This document shows, one piece after another, positions 36,801 to 46,517 of a stretch of 64,000 nt of DNA (the stretch's first letter is position 1; each line of letters begins with the position of its first letter). The position numbers and the translations under genes are program-made. The notes below the pieces were generated by a model. That model did not search any database. It was not told the origin of the DNA and saw only the letters and a program-made list of their open reading frames with translations. The stretch is taken from contig NC_133547.1 in the NCBI RefSeq assembly GCF_048773025.1, forward strand, positions 9,310,001-9,374,000, given 5' to 3'. The stretch is from Camelus bactrianus. Lineage: Eukaryota > Chordata > Mammalia > Artiodactyla > Camelidae.

Positions 36801-39800
36801 CGCAACTGTTCACAGCAGTGTTATTCCTAAACCCAGAAACAACGCAAAGGTCTTCTGATGAATGACCTGTGATGTATCTGTGCAATGGAATACCAGTTAG
36901 CAATAAAAAGGAACACTGCTGGGGGAAGAGTAACTGCAAAAGGGGACAAGGGAAAGTTTTAAGGGGATGGAAATGTTCTCAGACCAGACTGTGCTGCTGG
37001 TTCCACTGAACAACTGCACACATGTACTGAAAGCCACTGAACTAACTCTACACTGACCACAGGTGAATGTGACAGCATCTAAACTAGACCTCAATAAAAT
37101 GGCAACTCTCCCGTGGTTCCCAGTTTCCTCAGAGTAATGGCAAAGTTGTCACCATGACCCCCAGGGCCTGGCACTTTCAAGCCCCTTCTGTGGCTGTTTG
37201 TTCTCACCCCTCTCCCTGCAGACACCAGCTCCAGCCGCACCAGCCTCCTCACTGTTTCCGCATCACACCAGGCACCTCCCACCTCAGGGCCTCTGCACTG
37301 GTTGTTCTCTTTTCCTGAAAGGCGTTCTCCCAATGTATCTGTGTGCTACCCTCCTCATCTCCTTCAGGTCTTTGTTCAAATGTCATCTCTTCAAAGAGCC
37401 CTTCCCAGACTACCCAATTTAAACTGCAACCCTACGACCCAGACCTCACTTCCTATGCTCCTCCCCAGCTTTAGTCCTGTCCAGGGCACTTATCACCACC
37501 TGACCCAGTATGTTTTCTTTATTTACTGTGTTCACTGTCCCTGTCCCAGGCACCCCTGCCCAACACCCAGCGCTCAACAAATACAGGAGATCCAAGAGGG
37601 CAGGGCCTCTGTCTGGGTCGCAGCTGCATCCCCAACATCTGCACAGGGCCTAGCATGGAGTGGGGACTTAACGTTAGCTGAAGGAACAATGAGTAGAGCT
37701 GCGGGCTCTGTGTTTGAGCCTCTGGCCAAGGGAGGGGCTGGCTGGCCGGAGCAGGAGACTGCTGAGAGTCCACTTGCTCTTGGCCAGGCCCCACGGGCCA
37801 GGGAAGGGTGGTGGTGGCTGTGGACACAGCAGTGACTAAGACATAGTACCTGCTCTTGGACCCGCATGCCCAGTCTCACACACAATCCCCAGGAACACCC
37901 ACTAAGGGGCCCAGGAAACAGCTGAGATCATGAGGCTGGGCGGGAGCTGGGAGAAAGTCGGGGCATCCTCACTGCCTGCCTGGATCCACCACGGGCATCC
38001 ACCTCAGTGCAGCCTCTGCCTCAAGAGCTGCTCATTCCACAAATGCTGAGCGTCTGTTCTGGGTCTGGTCCTGAGCTGGGCAGTGCTGGGGACAGAGTGG
38101 TGACCAAGCCAGTTCTGGCTCTGTCCTCCAGAGACTCACAGTCCACTGGAGGAGACAGAGTGAAAACCCAGGGGGGCAGGGCTGGCACAGGGGTGCCCAG
38201 GGACTGCTGGGGCTCTGACCGCATCTGAGAGGCTTCCCAGGGGAGAGAGCATCTGAGACGTACAGGATTGACCAGGTAAAGAGGGGAGAAACATGTGCAG
38301 AGGCTACGAGGAGAGAGACTGAGGGACACTCCTGGAAATAACAGCTTCACAGTGGCTGATGCTCCTCTTGTCTAGTGGTTCTCAAACAGGGACAATTTTG
38401 CCTTCCCCAGGGGGACCTCAGCAATGTCTGGAGCCATTTTTAGGTGTCACAACTGGGAAGGGGCTACTGCTATGCTATCTAGTGTGTAAAGGTCAAGAAT
38501 GCTGCTAAACATCCCGCAACACACAGGTCAGCCCCCTGCAATGAAGCATTATCCAACCCCAAATGTCAACGGTGCTGAGGTTGAAAAATCCTAGTCAAGT
38601 CTGAAGAAAAAAGGCAGGTCATGCAAAGCCTTGATCTGCCGAAGAATTTGTACTTAATCCTGAAAGCAAAGGAGTAAGTCTTGAAAGGTTTTAAGCAGGA
38701 GTGGGACCAGAGGGGATCTAGAGGGGTGGGTCTCTGTAAACTCAGAGCAGTCAGGGCAGTGGGAGCCTTAGTCTCTCTAATCACCCCCTACCCAGTAGTC
38801 AAGAGAAATTCAGAGGGGGAAAGAACTTTCAGCAAGACTGGGAAGCCCCTGGAGACAGGGACTGGGTCTTCATTCTGGCCCTAACTCAACAAACATTTCC
38901 TCAGGTTGCCCCCGGGCCAGGCCCTGCTTGAAGATGCTGAAAAGATCAAGACCAGGAATGTTGGCTCTGTGACACAAATCTCATACTGGTGTCCTCCCCG
39001 GGTGCTATAATTCGCCTCTCCTCTGGTCTCCCCCAGTCCCTGACAGATTTTTTGTCACCACCATTGTCATCCAGGATTATAATTCTCTGTTTACACACCA
39101 GTCTTCTCTTCCACTCCACTGATGAAGGGACAGGGCTGGAGCCATCTCTGTGGTCCAACCTCTTCATTCACCACCGGAAAAATGAAGGCCCAAAGTGGGA
39201 CAGGAACTTGCCCAAGGTCACAGAGAGAGTCAGTTTCGCTCTCCCCACAAACCTACACTTCTTTTCCCTGTGCTGCCTCCTACATGTCAGTGACATCCCA
39301 GTGGGTGGGTCGGCAAACCCTCGCTGTCTGTCACTCCATCGATTCCCTAAACGTCTGAAGGGTGGCTGCCTGAACTAATATGTTCTACAGCCTCAGTTTA
39401 GCTGAGGAGGCAATGGGTCAGAAGTCTTCAGAACCAGGATTAATTCCCCTGTGGAACTAATTTATGCTGAAAGCACACCCATCTCAGCTCCAGCCACCCT
39501 GCTTTAGCTATGTCTGGTAAGTTCTACAGGAACTGGATCCCAAACTTAACCTGGGTGACCTTCTACAAGCGCCTCAGTCTGTTCTTTGGACTCTTATCCG
39601 TAAAATGGGTCTGTCAGCCTCTACAGCGCGTGCCCTTACCCACAATGATTACCTGACTTCACAGAGTTAGGAAACTCCCCATTAATCAATCATTACCCAT
39701 ACGTTGGGCACTGAGAAAAAGACGCCGTGAACGCCAGTCCACTCTAGGAACAGTCTTGGAGCCTGGAATCGAGGAGTCGAGAACCCAGGGTGCCTAGGTA

Positions 39801-40150
39801 CCAGTCTGCGCCCCTCCGCACCACTGTCTCCTCGGATCGAGCAACAAGCCTGGTGGCCGCCCGGCGCGAGCGTGCAGGGGACCCAGCGCGCAACAGGGCC
39901 CCGTTCCCCGAACTGTCCGGCTTCCCGGGCCGCCCGGCCCCGCCTGGGCCCGGTATTCAAGGTCCCTCTGGGCAAGGAGCCCCCAGTGCACTAGATTCCC
40001 TAAGAAAAAGCAGGACACGCCCCGTGGGAGGCCCCCCGGGTGGGGAAGAACCCCTCAGGCCCCTCTCGGCCTCCGTACCTGACCGGAGCCGCCTCCCCCG
40101 GCCGCCACTACGGCGCTGCCGGCCCCGTCCGCCTCCTGCGCCGCCGCCAT
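12893..40150 (-). CDS. CLPTM1: CLPTM1, multipass membrane protein, complete
   Basis: CLPTM1 is a multipass membrane protein of the cleft-lip-and-palate transmembrane family. In other mammals it is reported to hold GABA-A receptors back in the ER and Golgi. Fourteen coding exons join in frame: 40079-40150, 34558-34670, 27735-27858, 26533-26691, 24157-24274, 19676-19761, 18784-18904, 17971-18215, 17133-17226, 14900-15090, 14573-14668, 14146-14281, 13385-13552 and 12893-13176. They sum to 2007 nt (668 aa; human 669) with no disruption. Hydrophobic segments lie near residues 59-75, 354-375, 394-411, 417-433, 478-498 and 503-530. Sequons are at N119 (NAT), N161 (NGS), N241 (NIT) and N295 (NES), in the large N-terminal domain expected to be lumenal. 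The C-terminal tail is rich in Ala, Thr and Pro and ends KPAEDKKRD. The start is the only ATG in the CpG-rich promoter that opens the conserved MAAAQEADGA. Confidence 0.98.
13655..13930 (+). repeat. L2 fragment in CLPTM1 intron 12/13 region
   Basis: The text cagggccttggcacttgctc...cagtttatatatcatctcct...cacagcacttgttacatgct is L2 3' sequence. It lies between CLPTM1 coding exons 12 and 13. Confidence 0.65.
15340..16690. repeat. MIR copies in CLPTM1 intron 9
   Basis: A reverse MIR lies at about 15340-15500 and a forward MIR at about 16455-16690 (gcctagatctaaatcc, gctgtgtaactgtaggctaa, cctctgtgtcctcaccataa). The sequence between them shows nothing I can name. Confidence 0.55.
19762..24156. other. 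CLPTM1 intron 5
   Basis: No exon is seen. L2-like text lies at about 20140-20690. A diverged interspersed element, family not assigned, lies at about 21725-22020. An A+T-rich old LINE-like stretch follows at about 22950-23420. A near-uniform GGGG-rich patch lies near 22880. Confidence 0.6.
24375..24575 (+). repeat. MIR
   Basis: The text gctgagcggttaagagcagg...tctgattcgaacccggctct...gctgtgcggcctcagtgcc is a well-preserved MIR 5' half. It lies in CLPTM1 intron 4. Confidence 0.75.
26000..26210 (+). repeat. MIR
   Basis: The text cagagccagacagcctgagt...catgaccttgggtgtgacct...ctcagtctcctcatcagtca is a forward MIR in CLPTM1 intron 4. Confidence 0.7.
29230..29345 (+). repeat. Vic-1 type SINE with 11-bp target duplication
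   Basis: Forward SINE (tacagctcagtg, gggttcaatccccagtacct) between exact copies of aaatatttgag at 29219-29229 and 29346-29356. A CAAA microsatellite follows at about 29503-29532. Confidence 0.9.
29545..29730 (+). repeat. Old L1 3' end (L1MB type)
   Basis: The text ggggaagatgaaaaagtgtt...aatgtgaatgtacttaatgc...ggttaaaatagtacatttta...cacaataaaaag is the 3' UTR of an ancient L1. Related copies lie at about 33865-34115 and, split by a SINE, at about 49425-49770. Confidence 0.7.
30577..30791 (+). mobile_element. Tigger/MER2-like DNA transposon, non-autonomous
   Basis: The two ends are near-perfect inverted repeats: cagttgaccctgaacaac at the left and gttgttcaagggtcaacc at the right. This is typical of the pogo/Tigger group. 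The length of about 215 bp means the inside is deleted and it has no transposase gene. Confidence 0.7.
30795..31065 (+). repeat. MIR
   Basis: The text cagagaggttaagcactcag...gggtttgaagcccagctctg...ctgactgtgtgacctcaggc...gctattactgctat is a nearly full-length MIR in CLPTM1 intron 2. Confidence 0.75.
31780..32040 (+). repeat. L1 3' end (cetartiodactyl type)
   Basis: The text cactgtatagcacagggaaa...gaacactggaatttgacaca...aacattgtaaaatgattata plus an A-rich end matches the 3' UTR of younger artiodactyl L1 elements. It is 5'-truncated. Confidence 0.65.
33865..34115 (+). repeat. Old L1 3' end (L1MB type)
   Basis: The text actatatgactccacttaca...ataatggtggctgccaggg...gatgaaaaagttctggtgac...gttaaaatggtaaattttat is the L1MB-type 3' UTR, 5'-truncated. 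Confidence 0.7.
34115..34440 (+). repeat. MaLR-like LTR fossil
   Basis: The text aaattcatgtgaggaagccc...cctttaaggaggtaattaag...gtgggccctcatccaatatg...agcctccagaactgtgagaa is the consensus flow of an old MaLR-type LTR. It is a diverged, broken, solitary relic. The family call is from memory. Confidence 0.5.
36540..37100 (+). repeat. Old L1 (L1M) 3' fragment
   Basis: The text ccacaatgaggtgccacttc...gggacggtcacaag...cagtacactgctggtgggaa...caatggaataccagttagca is ancient L1 ORF2 3' end plus UTR. A large part of the element is missing. Confidence 0.7.
37120..37640 (+). repeat. L2 fragment
   Basis: The text cctgaaaggcgttctcccaa...tcaaatgtcatctcttcaaa...cttcccagactacccaattt is L2 sequence. The gcagggcctctgtctgggtc...gggcctagcatggagtgggg segment is its 3' end. 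Confidence 0.65.
38372..38594 (+). mobile_element. MER20 (hAT-Charlie, non-autonomous)
   Basis: The text ctagtggttctcaaacaggg...caatgtctggagccattttt...tgctgctaaacatcccgcaa...gaggttgaaaaatcctag follows the MER20 consensus from end to end, with hAT-type terminal repeats. It is old and non-coding. Confidence 0.8.
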
Positions 40151-40330
40151 CTTCCCGCTCCGGGTCCCCGCCCCCGCCGCCAACCCCGCCCCGTCCCCGA
40201 CGGCACCAGCGCGATCGCGCGAGATTTCACAATAGGCCCGACCAGCCGGCTACCATATCCGGCAAGAACGCCTTAGCCACGCCTCTCGGGAGCCGCTTCC
40301 GGCCAAGAAAGGGCCAACCAGGCCACCGTA
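40140..40330 (-). promoter_or_regulatory. CLPTM1: CLPTM1 CpG-island promoter
   Basis: A CpG-rich, TATA-less stretch covers the CLPTM1 first exon and upstream bases. The start codon lies inside a YY1-type element (AAGATGGCGGC on the minus strand, 40143-40153). Upstream are GC boxes, a TCTCGCGCGA-type palindromic motif near 40211-40225 and an ETS-type cttccgg near 40296. This is a housekeeping-type promoter layout. Confidence 0.7.
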
Positions 40331-43300
40331 CTCCTCCTCTCTTCGCAGGCGCTTGTTTTCACCTAGTAGACACGCTGCGTGCCCCGGACTCCCGGGGCTT
40401 TCTTGGCCAACGCGCTTCCCACAGTCTCTATTCTTTCTGCCCTCTCAATAAACCCGCTGCTTCCAGTTATATGAGCCTTCTGGGTCATCCTGTCCTCTTC
40501 GCCCCGCCGATTCTGAGTCCTTTCTGTTCCAAGTTGCTTGAGTCTTCCCGGTCACTGTAGCGCTTCAAGATGCTCCGCTGGAACCACGCCCCACCTGCGT
40601 TAAAGGAACCTTCCTGGCTTCCGTACGCAAGCTCGGAGAGCAGGGCCCTCGGTCAAGGGCCTCGTTTTCTGACCCCTCTTCTTACCTCAGCCGTTTCCTC
40701 CGACAGGTGTCCCTAGGTTATAATCCTGTGCGTTTAGTTACTCTTTCAGCGTCCTCACGCCACCACACTTCCAAATTGGACCCTGTCAGCCCCTCCCTAA
40801 GCCTTCAGGGCTCTTAGTTTAATGCGCATGCGCGTTGCCTTAGTGGTCTTTTGCTTTCTAGATAGCTTCGCAGCTGTGGGCTCAGCTTCAAGGGCTCTAG
40901 AAAGAAGCTCCAGTCTTTTTCATTAGCTGTTTTCCTACAGCTCCAGCCTGGACACGTGTTGAGGGATCCTTGGCCCGGGGAGGAAGTGAAAGAGGCCCAG
41001 AGAGAAGACTCAGCGGCTGTTAAACCTTCACCAATGAATTGAGTGAAAGTCTGACCTGGGTTTAAATCCTGGTTGTGCTACTCATCGGCGAAATGATCGC
41101 GGACAAAGGATCTTCATTTCTTTGGCCCTCATTTTCTTCCTCTTGTATAAACTAGACATTACAGTGGTACCCGCTGTCCTCCCTCTGCCCTGCCGTGTTC
41201 TTGAGAAGACCCAGTGAGATAGGAATGTAAAGCACCTGGCCCTGGGCCTCCTGCTTAGTAAGTGATCAACATCATGTGCTGTTTTCATGAGCTTTACATA
41301 TTACCTGGAAAGGAGAGCAGGCTTTGCATTGGGATAGTCTCATTATTTATTTATCATTTGCTATCTACATCCTTTACTTTCCTCGAGGTCTCAGCTCAAT
41401 AGTATTATCGCCTTTTCCAGGAAGCCCTCCCGGGTCTCCAGGCTGGGCGGGGCACCATATCTCAGTCCTTCTGGATCCTTGAACTTCCCCACCCCATCCC
41501 TGCCCACTTTGTGTCATTACTGACCCAGATGGGTGTGTCTTGGTTATGGGCAATGCTTTGTCTCAGGGCGTGATTGCTGAGTGAAAGGATGAAACTCTGA
41601 GTGCAGAAGATGAATGACTTTCCCCTGAGGACCAACACAAGGACAAGAAGGAACCTTAGAGAACTTCTTGCCAGATCCCCTTCACTTACAGATAACAATG
41701 ATAGTAATAACAATTCTGTGAAGTTGTAGGCCCAGTCTTCAAGTCTAGAGATGAAATGAACATACTGATTAAATCTCCAAGAAGACGGGCAGATTGAGAT
41801 TTTGTGGGCCTCTTTTTAAAAAGTACAAAATTACATGTACAGATTTAAATAGAGAACCACAGAAAGCCCAGGCAAGTGAGAGGCTTTGAAACTTAATCTC
41901 CAGTTTAACTGTTACCCCATCTCTGCTCTCAGCTCTAGGTACAAAATGCCCCAGTGTCCTCCCTCATATACTTCAGAGTCCTGATCTGTTGGAGCATGAG
42001 AGGCTCTTAGACTGTGACCTCAGACTAGGCCCTTATAAAGCCCTCCCCCAAGTCTGTTGAATGACCAAATAAATTCTTCCATTCCTATTGATTGTTAAGC
42101 GAATCACAGGCCAGACCCAGTTTGCGCTCCACTAGGGGACGCCCAATACTAACCAGAGGCTGCGATTTCAGGTTCTAAGGGAGTAGGAGGCTGGGGACCT
42201 GAACTTTCGGGTCCTGAGGAGAATGGGTTGGGGGTCCTGAGTTCTGGGATTGGAGGAGTCTGGGGGCCTGGACTCCTGGAGTCCTGAAGGGAGTGGGACT
42301 GGGGTGGGGGCCTGAGACGGGAAGGAGGAGTCAGGGAAGGACACCAGGATTGGTTGGAAGCAGAACTGGCCTGGGCAGTGGTTTGGTTTGGCTAGAGTCT
42401 GTGGGAAACAAGTGGACAGAGCAGGGATTGTTCCTCCAGGATCCCCCCCTCGCTGTCCCCCCACTGGGCTTGGCAGCCTCAGCTCTTCCCAGGCCCTGGG
42501 GACTTGGGGGCATTTCCCACAGCCCCTCCCCAAGGCCCCTGTTTTCTATTAGACTCACAGCTGCCCAGTCTCAGGACCTGGAAAAACTGCCCCAAGAGTG
42601 CTGACAGGCTGGCCGGAATTTAATGCCAAGCTGATTAGGAGAAATACAGGCCCTGCATCCTCAGAGGCCAATAGCCCCACCCATAAGACTTGGGGGCCCA
42701 GGACCACCCTCTACTCCCTTCAGATCTAGGAGTCCAGGTCCTCAGCCTCTCTACCCATGGGCCACAGCACTATCCTCTCTCAAACTGGAGATCCTCTGCT
42801 TACCTTTGTACATCCTATGCTTTTAGCCTGCTGTTTTCCGCTGCCCAGATAGCCTCTTCCAACCACTCAGACCAGGGAAGGGGGAGCCAAGTGAGTGCTC
42901 CCCACCCCTCCCCTTACTCTCCATCCACAACTGCATGGTGATGCATCCCCTGTGATCAGCCCAGCCCGGTCCCCTAGAGGGCCCTCCCTGTGCCTGAATC
43001 CACTACCTATCTGAGGTAGCCTCACCCAGGTCTTGAACGCCTCACTTCCTCTCCTTTTCTTCCCTGCCTGCCTTGTTGTCGAAAGTTATCTTCTCCAGGG
43101 GTCGTCTTGGTCATCCTCCACCTCCCTTCCACCACAGCCCCTCTGTTTGTGGCCTCAGGATGGACCAGAGCTCCTGGCCCTGAATAGGAGCTCAGGAAAT
43201 GCTATTTTTATTGCTAATAAGAAGAGAACGCTATTGAGATTTGCAGATACTAACTACTACATTTAAAATAGATAAACAACAAGGTTCTACTGTATAGCAC

Positions 43301-44039
43301 GGGGATTATTCAATATCTTGTAATAATCTATAATGATAAAGGATATGAAAAAGAATGTATCTGTACAACTGAATCACTATGCTGTACACCAGAAACTAAC
43401 ACAACATTGTAAGTCAACTATACTTTAATAGAAAATAAATTGTTTAAATATTAAAAAAAATAAGAGAACAGCTAAAAAAAAATGTCATAAAGCTGTAATC
43501 AATAAAACAGTATGTAATTGGGGTTAGGACCAAAATACTTTCTTTTTGAGGGGCCACCTGAAGGCAGGACTGTCTGTCTTTTCCCTGTAAATCCATGTGG
43601 GACAAATGTATGGGAATTGTCACAGAGCACACCTTTTATAGGTCTGTCCTCTTGGGTCCCAGCCAAACTGGGCACTGCATTCCTATCCTCAGCAATGACT
43701 CGTGGGCACCAGTCTCCCCTCAGCCACAGGACCATTGGAGACCTCTCTGCGATGGCATATTTAAAATGTCAGCCCAGGACCCAGACACTGCCAGAGGCCA
43801 CTGCAGATTATCTGTGTCTATTTGTCATTTTACAAATGAGAAAGCTAGACCTTAGTGAAGCAAAGTCTCTAATTATTGTTGTTATGATTATTCATTATTT
43901 TTAGTCACCTCTTTATTCCCACTGACCATATACATATATATACACAGAATAGGGATTCAATAAATGTTGGCTGAATGGAATCAGTCCCTCCATCTTAGCC
44001 CCTGAGGTCTCAGAAAAGCAAGCACATGGAAAAGAATAA
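40331..44039. other. CLPTM1-APOC2 spacer
   Basis: No coding exon was found. It holds a MIR (about 41045-41275), an imperfect GA-rich minisatellite (about 42165-42320) and an artiodactyl-type L1 3' end (about 43225-43465). An unassigned stretch lies at 42.4-43.2 kb. The poly(A) signal of APOC2 bounds it on the right. Confidence 0.7.
43225..43465 (+). repeat. L1 3' end (cetartiodactyl type)
   Basis: The text aaaatagataaacaacaagg...tactgtatagcacggggatt...tgaatcactatgctgtacac...aactaacacaacattgtaag, with a terminal A-rich run, is a well-preserved L1 3' UTR. It is 5'-truncated. Confidence 0.75.
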
Positions 44040-44059
44040 ACTTAGCTTTTTTTTTTCTT

Positions 44060-44065
44060 TTTATT
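44060..44065 (-). terminator. APOC2: APOC2 polyadenylation signal
   Basis: AATAAA on the minus strand, about 130 bases after the APOC2 stop codon. This places the transcript end near 44040. Confidence 0.8.
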
Positions 44066-44193
44066 GATAAGAAGTCAAGCTAGAGTTGGGAGCAGGATGC
44101 TCAGAGCTGCTAGGAAGTATGGGGGTAGATCAGGGGAGCCCAGGGGTGGCAGGGGTCTGGATTTGCCCTGCCCCACTATTGGGGGCCCTGCTG

Positions 44194-44977
44194 TTACTGG
44201 TCTCCCTTCAGCAGAGAAAGGAGCTGGTCAGTAAAAATCCCTGCGTAGGTGGTCACAGCTGCCGTGCTTTTGTTGTATATGTCCCTGAGGAGAAAGGACA
44301 GAGATGCTGAGGGAGGAGGGGCTGGGGGTGTGGACTCCTAGGCCTGAGGGAGGAGGAGGGGCCTGGGAACCAGAATCATGTGTCCTGTGGGGGAAAGCAG
44401 CTGGAACCCAAATTCCTGTATCCCTAGGCTGGGATCTCAGAACCCCATGTTCTAATGGGGCCGGGGGCTAGGAGCTGAGATACCTGGGCCTTGAGAGAGT
44501 ATAGATGTGAACCTGAACTTCTGAGTCTGAGGGAGAAGGGGCCGGGGGCTGGGACTCCGGGTTCCTGGGGTGAGAGTGGGAGGCAGGTGATACCTGATTT
44601 TCTCATCCATGGTGGGCAGGTATGTCTTCTGGTACAGGTCCTGGGCAGCTGCCTTGGCCGTATCCCAGTAACTGAAGAGTGATTCCTGCATCCGGGTGAG
44701 CAGGCCAGGGCTGTCAGCCTCATCTTCCTGGGCCATAGCGACCCCCTGGACCTCTGCAAGAGGAAAGTGTGTTAAGGGTGCTGACGGGTCTCCAGCAATG
44801 GGAGAACGAGGTGGAGAAGAAGAGGAATGGGCAGGCACAGGGCCAGACAAGACTGGGCTGGGAAGATGATTGGGGCTCATCCCCCTCCTCACATCCCCTC
44901 CTCCCCTGCTGACCATACTCACTGAATCCCAACACCAGGAGGATGAGAAACAGAGCTAGGAAGTATCGGGTACCCAT
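44194..44977 (-). CDS. APOC2: APOC2, apolipoprotein C-II, complete
   Basis: ApoC-II is the secreted cofactor that activates lipoprotein lipase on chylomicrons and VLDL. Coding exons 44923-44977, 44594-44753 and 44194-44284 join in frame to 101 aa, the human length. A non-coding first exon ends at 45898 and exon 2 starts at 44990. The signal peptide is [18 protein letters not shown] plus KVQG. The mature part has the amphipathic helix [19 protein letters not shown] and a C-terminal lipase-activating helix in which Tyr, Ile, Asp and Gln of TYAGIFTDQ, the residues known to matter in human, are all kept. The residue joining exons 2 and 3 reads Lys (A|AG) where human and, as I recall, cattle have Glu. 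It lies in the signal peptide. The gene lies downstream of APOC4 with about 0.57 kb between them. Confidence 0.97.
44300..44590. repeat. Degenerate minisatellite in APOC2 intron 3
   Basis: Units of roughly 35-40 bases repeat with much divergence, of the form ctgagggaggaggggcctgg then ggactcc and a ctgggt/ctaggcc run. Related arrays lie in APOC4 intron 2 (about 46740-46950), TOMM40 (about 63480-63565) and near 42165-42320. Confidence 0.6.
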
Positions 44978-45283
44978 GGCGTCAGGAGACCTGGAACATT
45001 AAGGCGGGCATGGGGCAGGGCCACTGGAACATGTATTCCGGGGAACATGCACTCAGGGATCCAGGCCTGGGACCCCCCTCTCCCCACCTGAATCAAGTTC
45101 CTTATGACTTAACTTGGGCCTCACTTCCTAACATTCTATGATGCTACTCCTGATTTTAACATCTTAATTCTAACACTCATTCATTCAAGAAGAATTTCTT
45201 CAGCACCTACTATGCGCCAAGCACAGTTCTGGGCCCAGCCATGAACATAGCATTGGCCCTCCCCTTAAGAAGCCGACATGAGA

Positions 45284-45382
45284 AGGGAAGGGTATAGCTC
45301 AGTGGTAGAGCGTGTGCTTAGCATGCCTGAAGTCCTGGGTTCAATCTACATCATCTACATTAGAAAAAAAAAAGAAGAAGAC
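45284..45382 (+). repeat. Vic-1 type SINE in APOC2 intron 1
   Basis: Forward SINE (gggtatagctcagtggtaga, gtcctgggttcaatc) with a short A-rich tail. It is flanked by gccgacat at 45272-45279 and 45383-45390. Confidence 0.88.
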
Positions 45383-45897
45383 GCCGACATAAGAGAGAAA
45401 TGCAATTAACAAATATTAAGTGAGTGAAGTAAAGAGCCTGTCACACCGCTCTGGAGGGAGGAGGGTGTGTTTTGTATCTTGAAAAAGCCTCAGCAGAGGG
45501 TGACAGTGATGCTAAGACCCAATCCAATCGGTACAGGGGCACATGCCACGGACTTGATTAAGAGCTGCCACTTGGATGACAGTATTTCCTCTGTGCTGGG
45601 CCCTGTTCTAATGCATTCGATCATTTTGTCGTGATCCCAACCGTATGAGGGAGGCGCTGTCAGTGACAACAGTGCTCAGGTCACCATATTACCATCCACA
45701 TTTTGGAGATAAGGAGACTGTAGCAAGGAGGTTGAGATCTGACCCAGGAGGGGGATTGGCACAGGTAAACATTCTACGATTCTACATTCCATGATTCCAA
45801 TACTGGAATCTAACATCTTGACTCTCATGGTTTCTGATTTAACAGTCTTGGCCCCCTCCCTGCTGCCCCCCGCCCCACATTTCCATCCCTCTCTTAC

Positions 45898-45970
45898 CGG
45901 ACTCTGGCAGGCTGTCCGCACCAGCTCCACACGGACAGAGAAAGCCTTTATAGCTCTTGAGCTCTTTATA
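45898..45970 (-). promoter_or_regulatory. APOC2: APOC2 promoter with duplicated TATA box and exon 1
   Basis: On the minus strand AGAGCTATAAAG occurs twice, 18 bases apart (TATAAA at 45947-45952 and 45965-45970). Exon 1 ends at 45898 at a clean donor (CCG|gtaagag). The nearer TATA would start transcription near 45920, giving a first exon of about 25 nt. The farther one would start it about 18 bases upstream. Confidence 0.75.
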
Positions 45971-46493
45971 GCTCTGTCCTCCAGAGTCATCCCCCCCCAA
46001 CCTCGAGGCCTTGGCCAAAGTCCTGGCCAACAGAACGGCTGGGGGGGGGATGGCATGGGGGCAGAGGACAGTGACATTCCTGAGGTCAAGCCACAGGGAG
46101 CCCCCACTCGGAAAATTCACCGCTGAGGGAGACAGGCTGAGTAGGGAGCTGTGGCGAGATTGGGGTACTGGGTGCCCACCAGGAATGAGGTCTGGGGGTC
46201 TTCATCCTGTGGGAAATGAAGGCAGAGCTCTGAAGGAGGAGCTGCTGTGGGGAGCTGCCTGCTCTCCAGTTCTTCACCCTCCATCCCAAACTGAGAAGCC
46301 TGAAGTCCCTGCCCCCAAACAAGCCTGAGGGGTCATCCCCCGCAACCCCGACTCCTCCCACCAATCCCCCAACCCCTACTGTGGTTCCCTGCCACATATT
46401 ACTTCCTCTATTCCTTAATCTTTGAGGGTGGATGGGGAGAAGTTATCTCTGGCCGAGTTGGGGAGGGTCTGGGACAGGGACACAGAGAATTTC

Positions 46494-46499
46494 TTTATT
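46494..46499 (-). terminator. APOC4: APOC4 polyadenylation signal
   Basis: AATAAA on the minus strand, only 18 bases past the APOC4 stop codon, so the 3' UTR is very short. About 0.57 kb separates it from the APOC2 start. Confidence 0.8.
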
Positions 46500-46517
46500 G
46501 CTGAGGCTGTGAACACT

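Larger units (their letters stand above)
34671..40078. other. CLPTM1 intron 1 (5.4 kb)
   Basis: No exon is seen. It holds an old L1 3' fragment (about 36540-37100), L2 text (about 37120-37640) and MER20 (38372-38594). The remaining unique sequence includes the CpG-rich flank at 39.8-40.07 kb, which is part of the promoter island. Confidence 0.7.
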
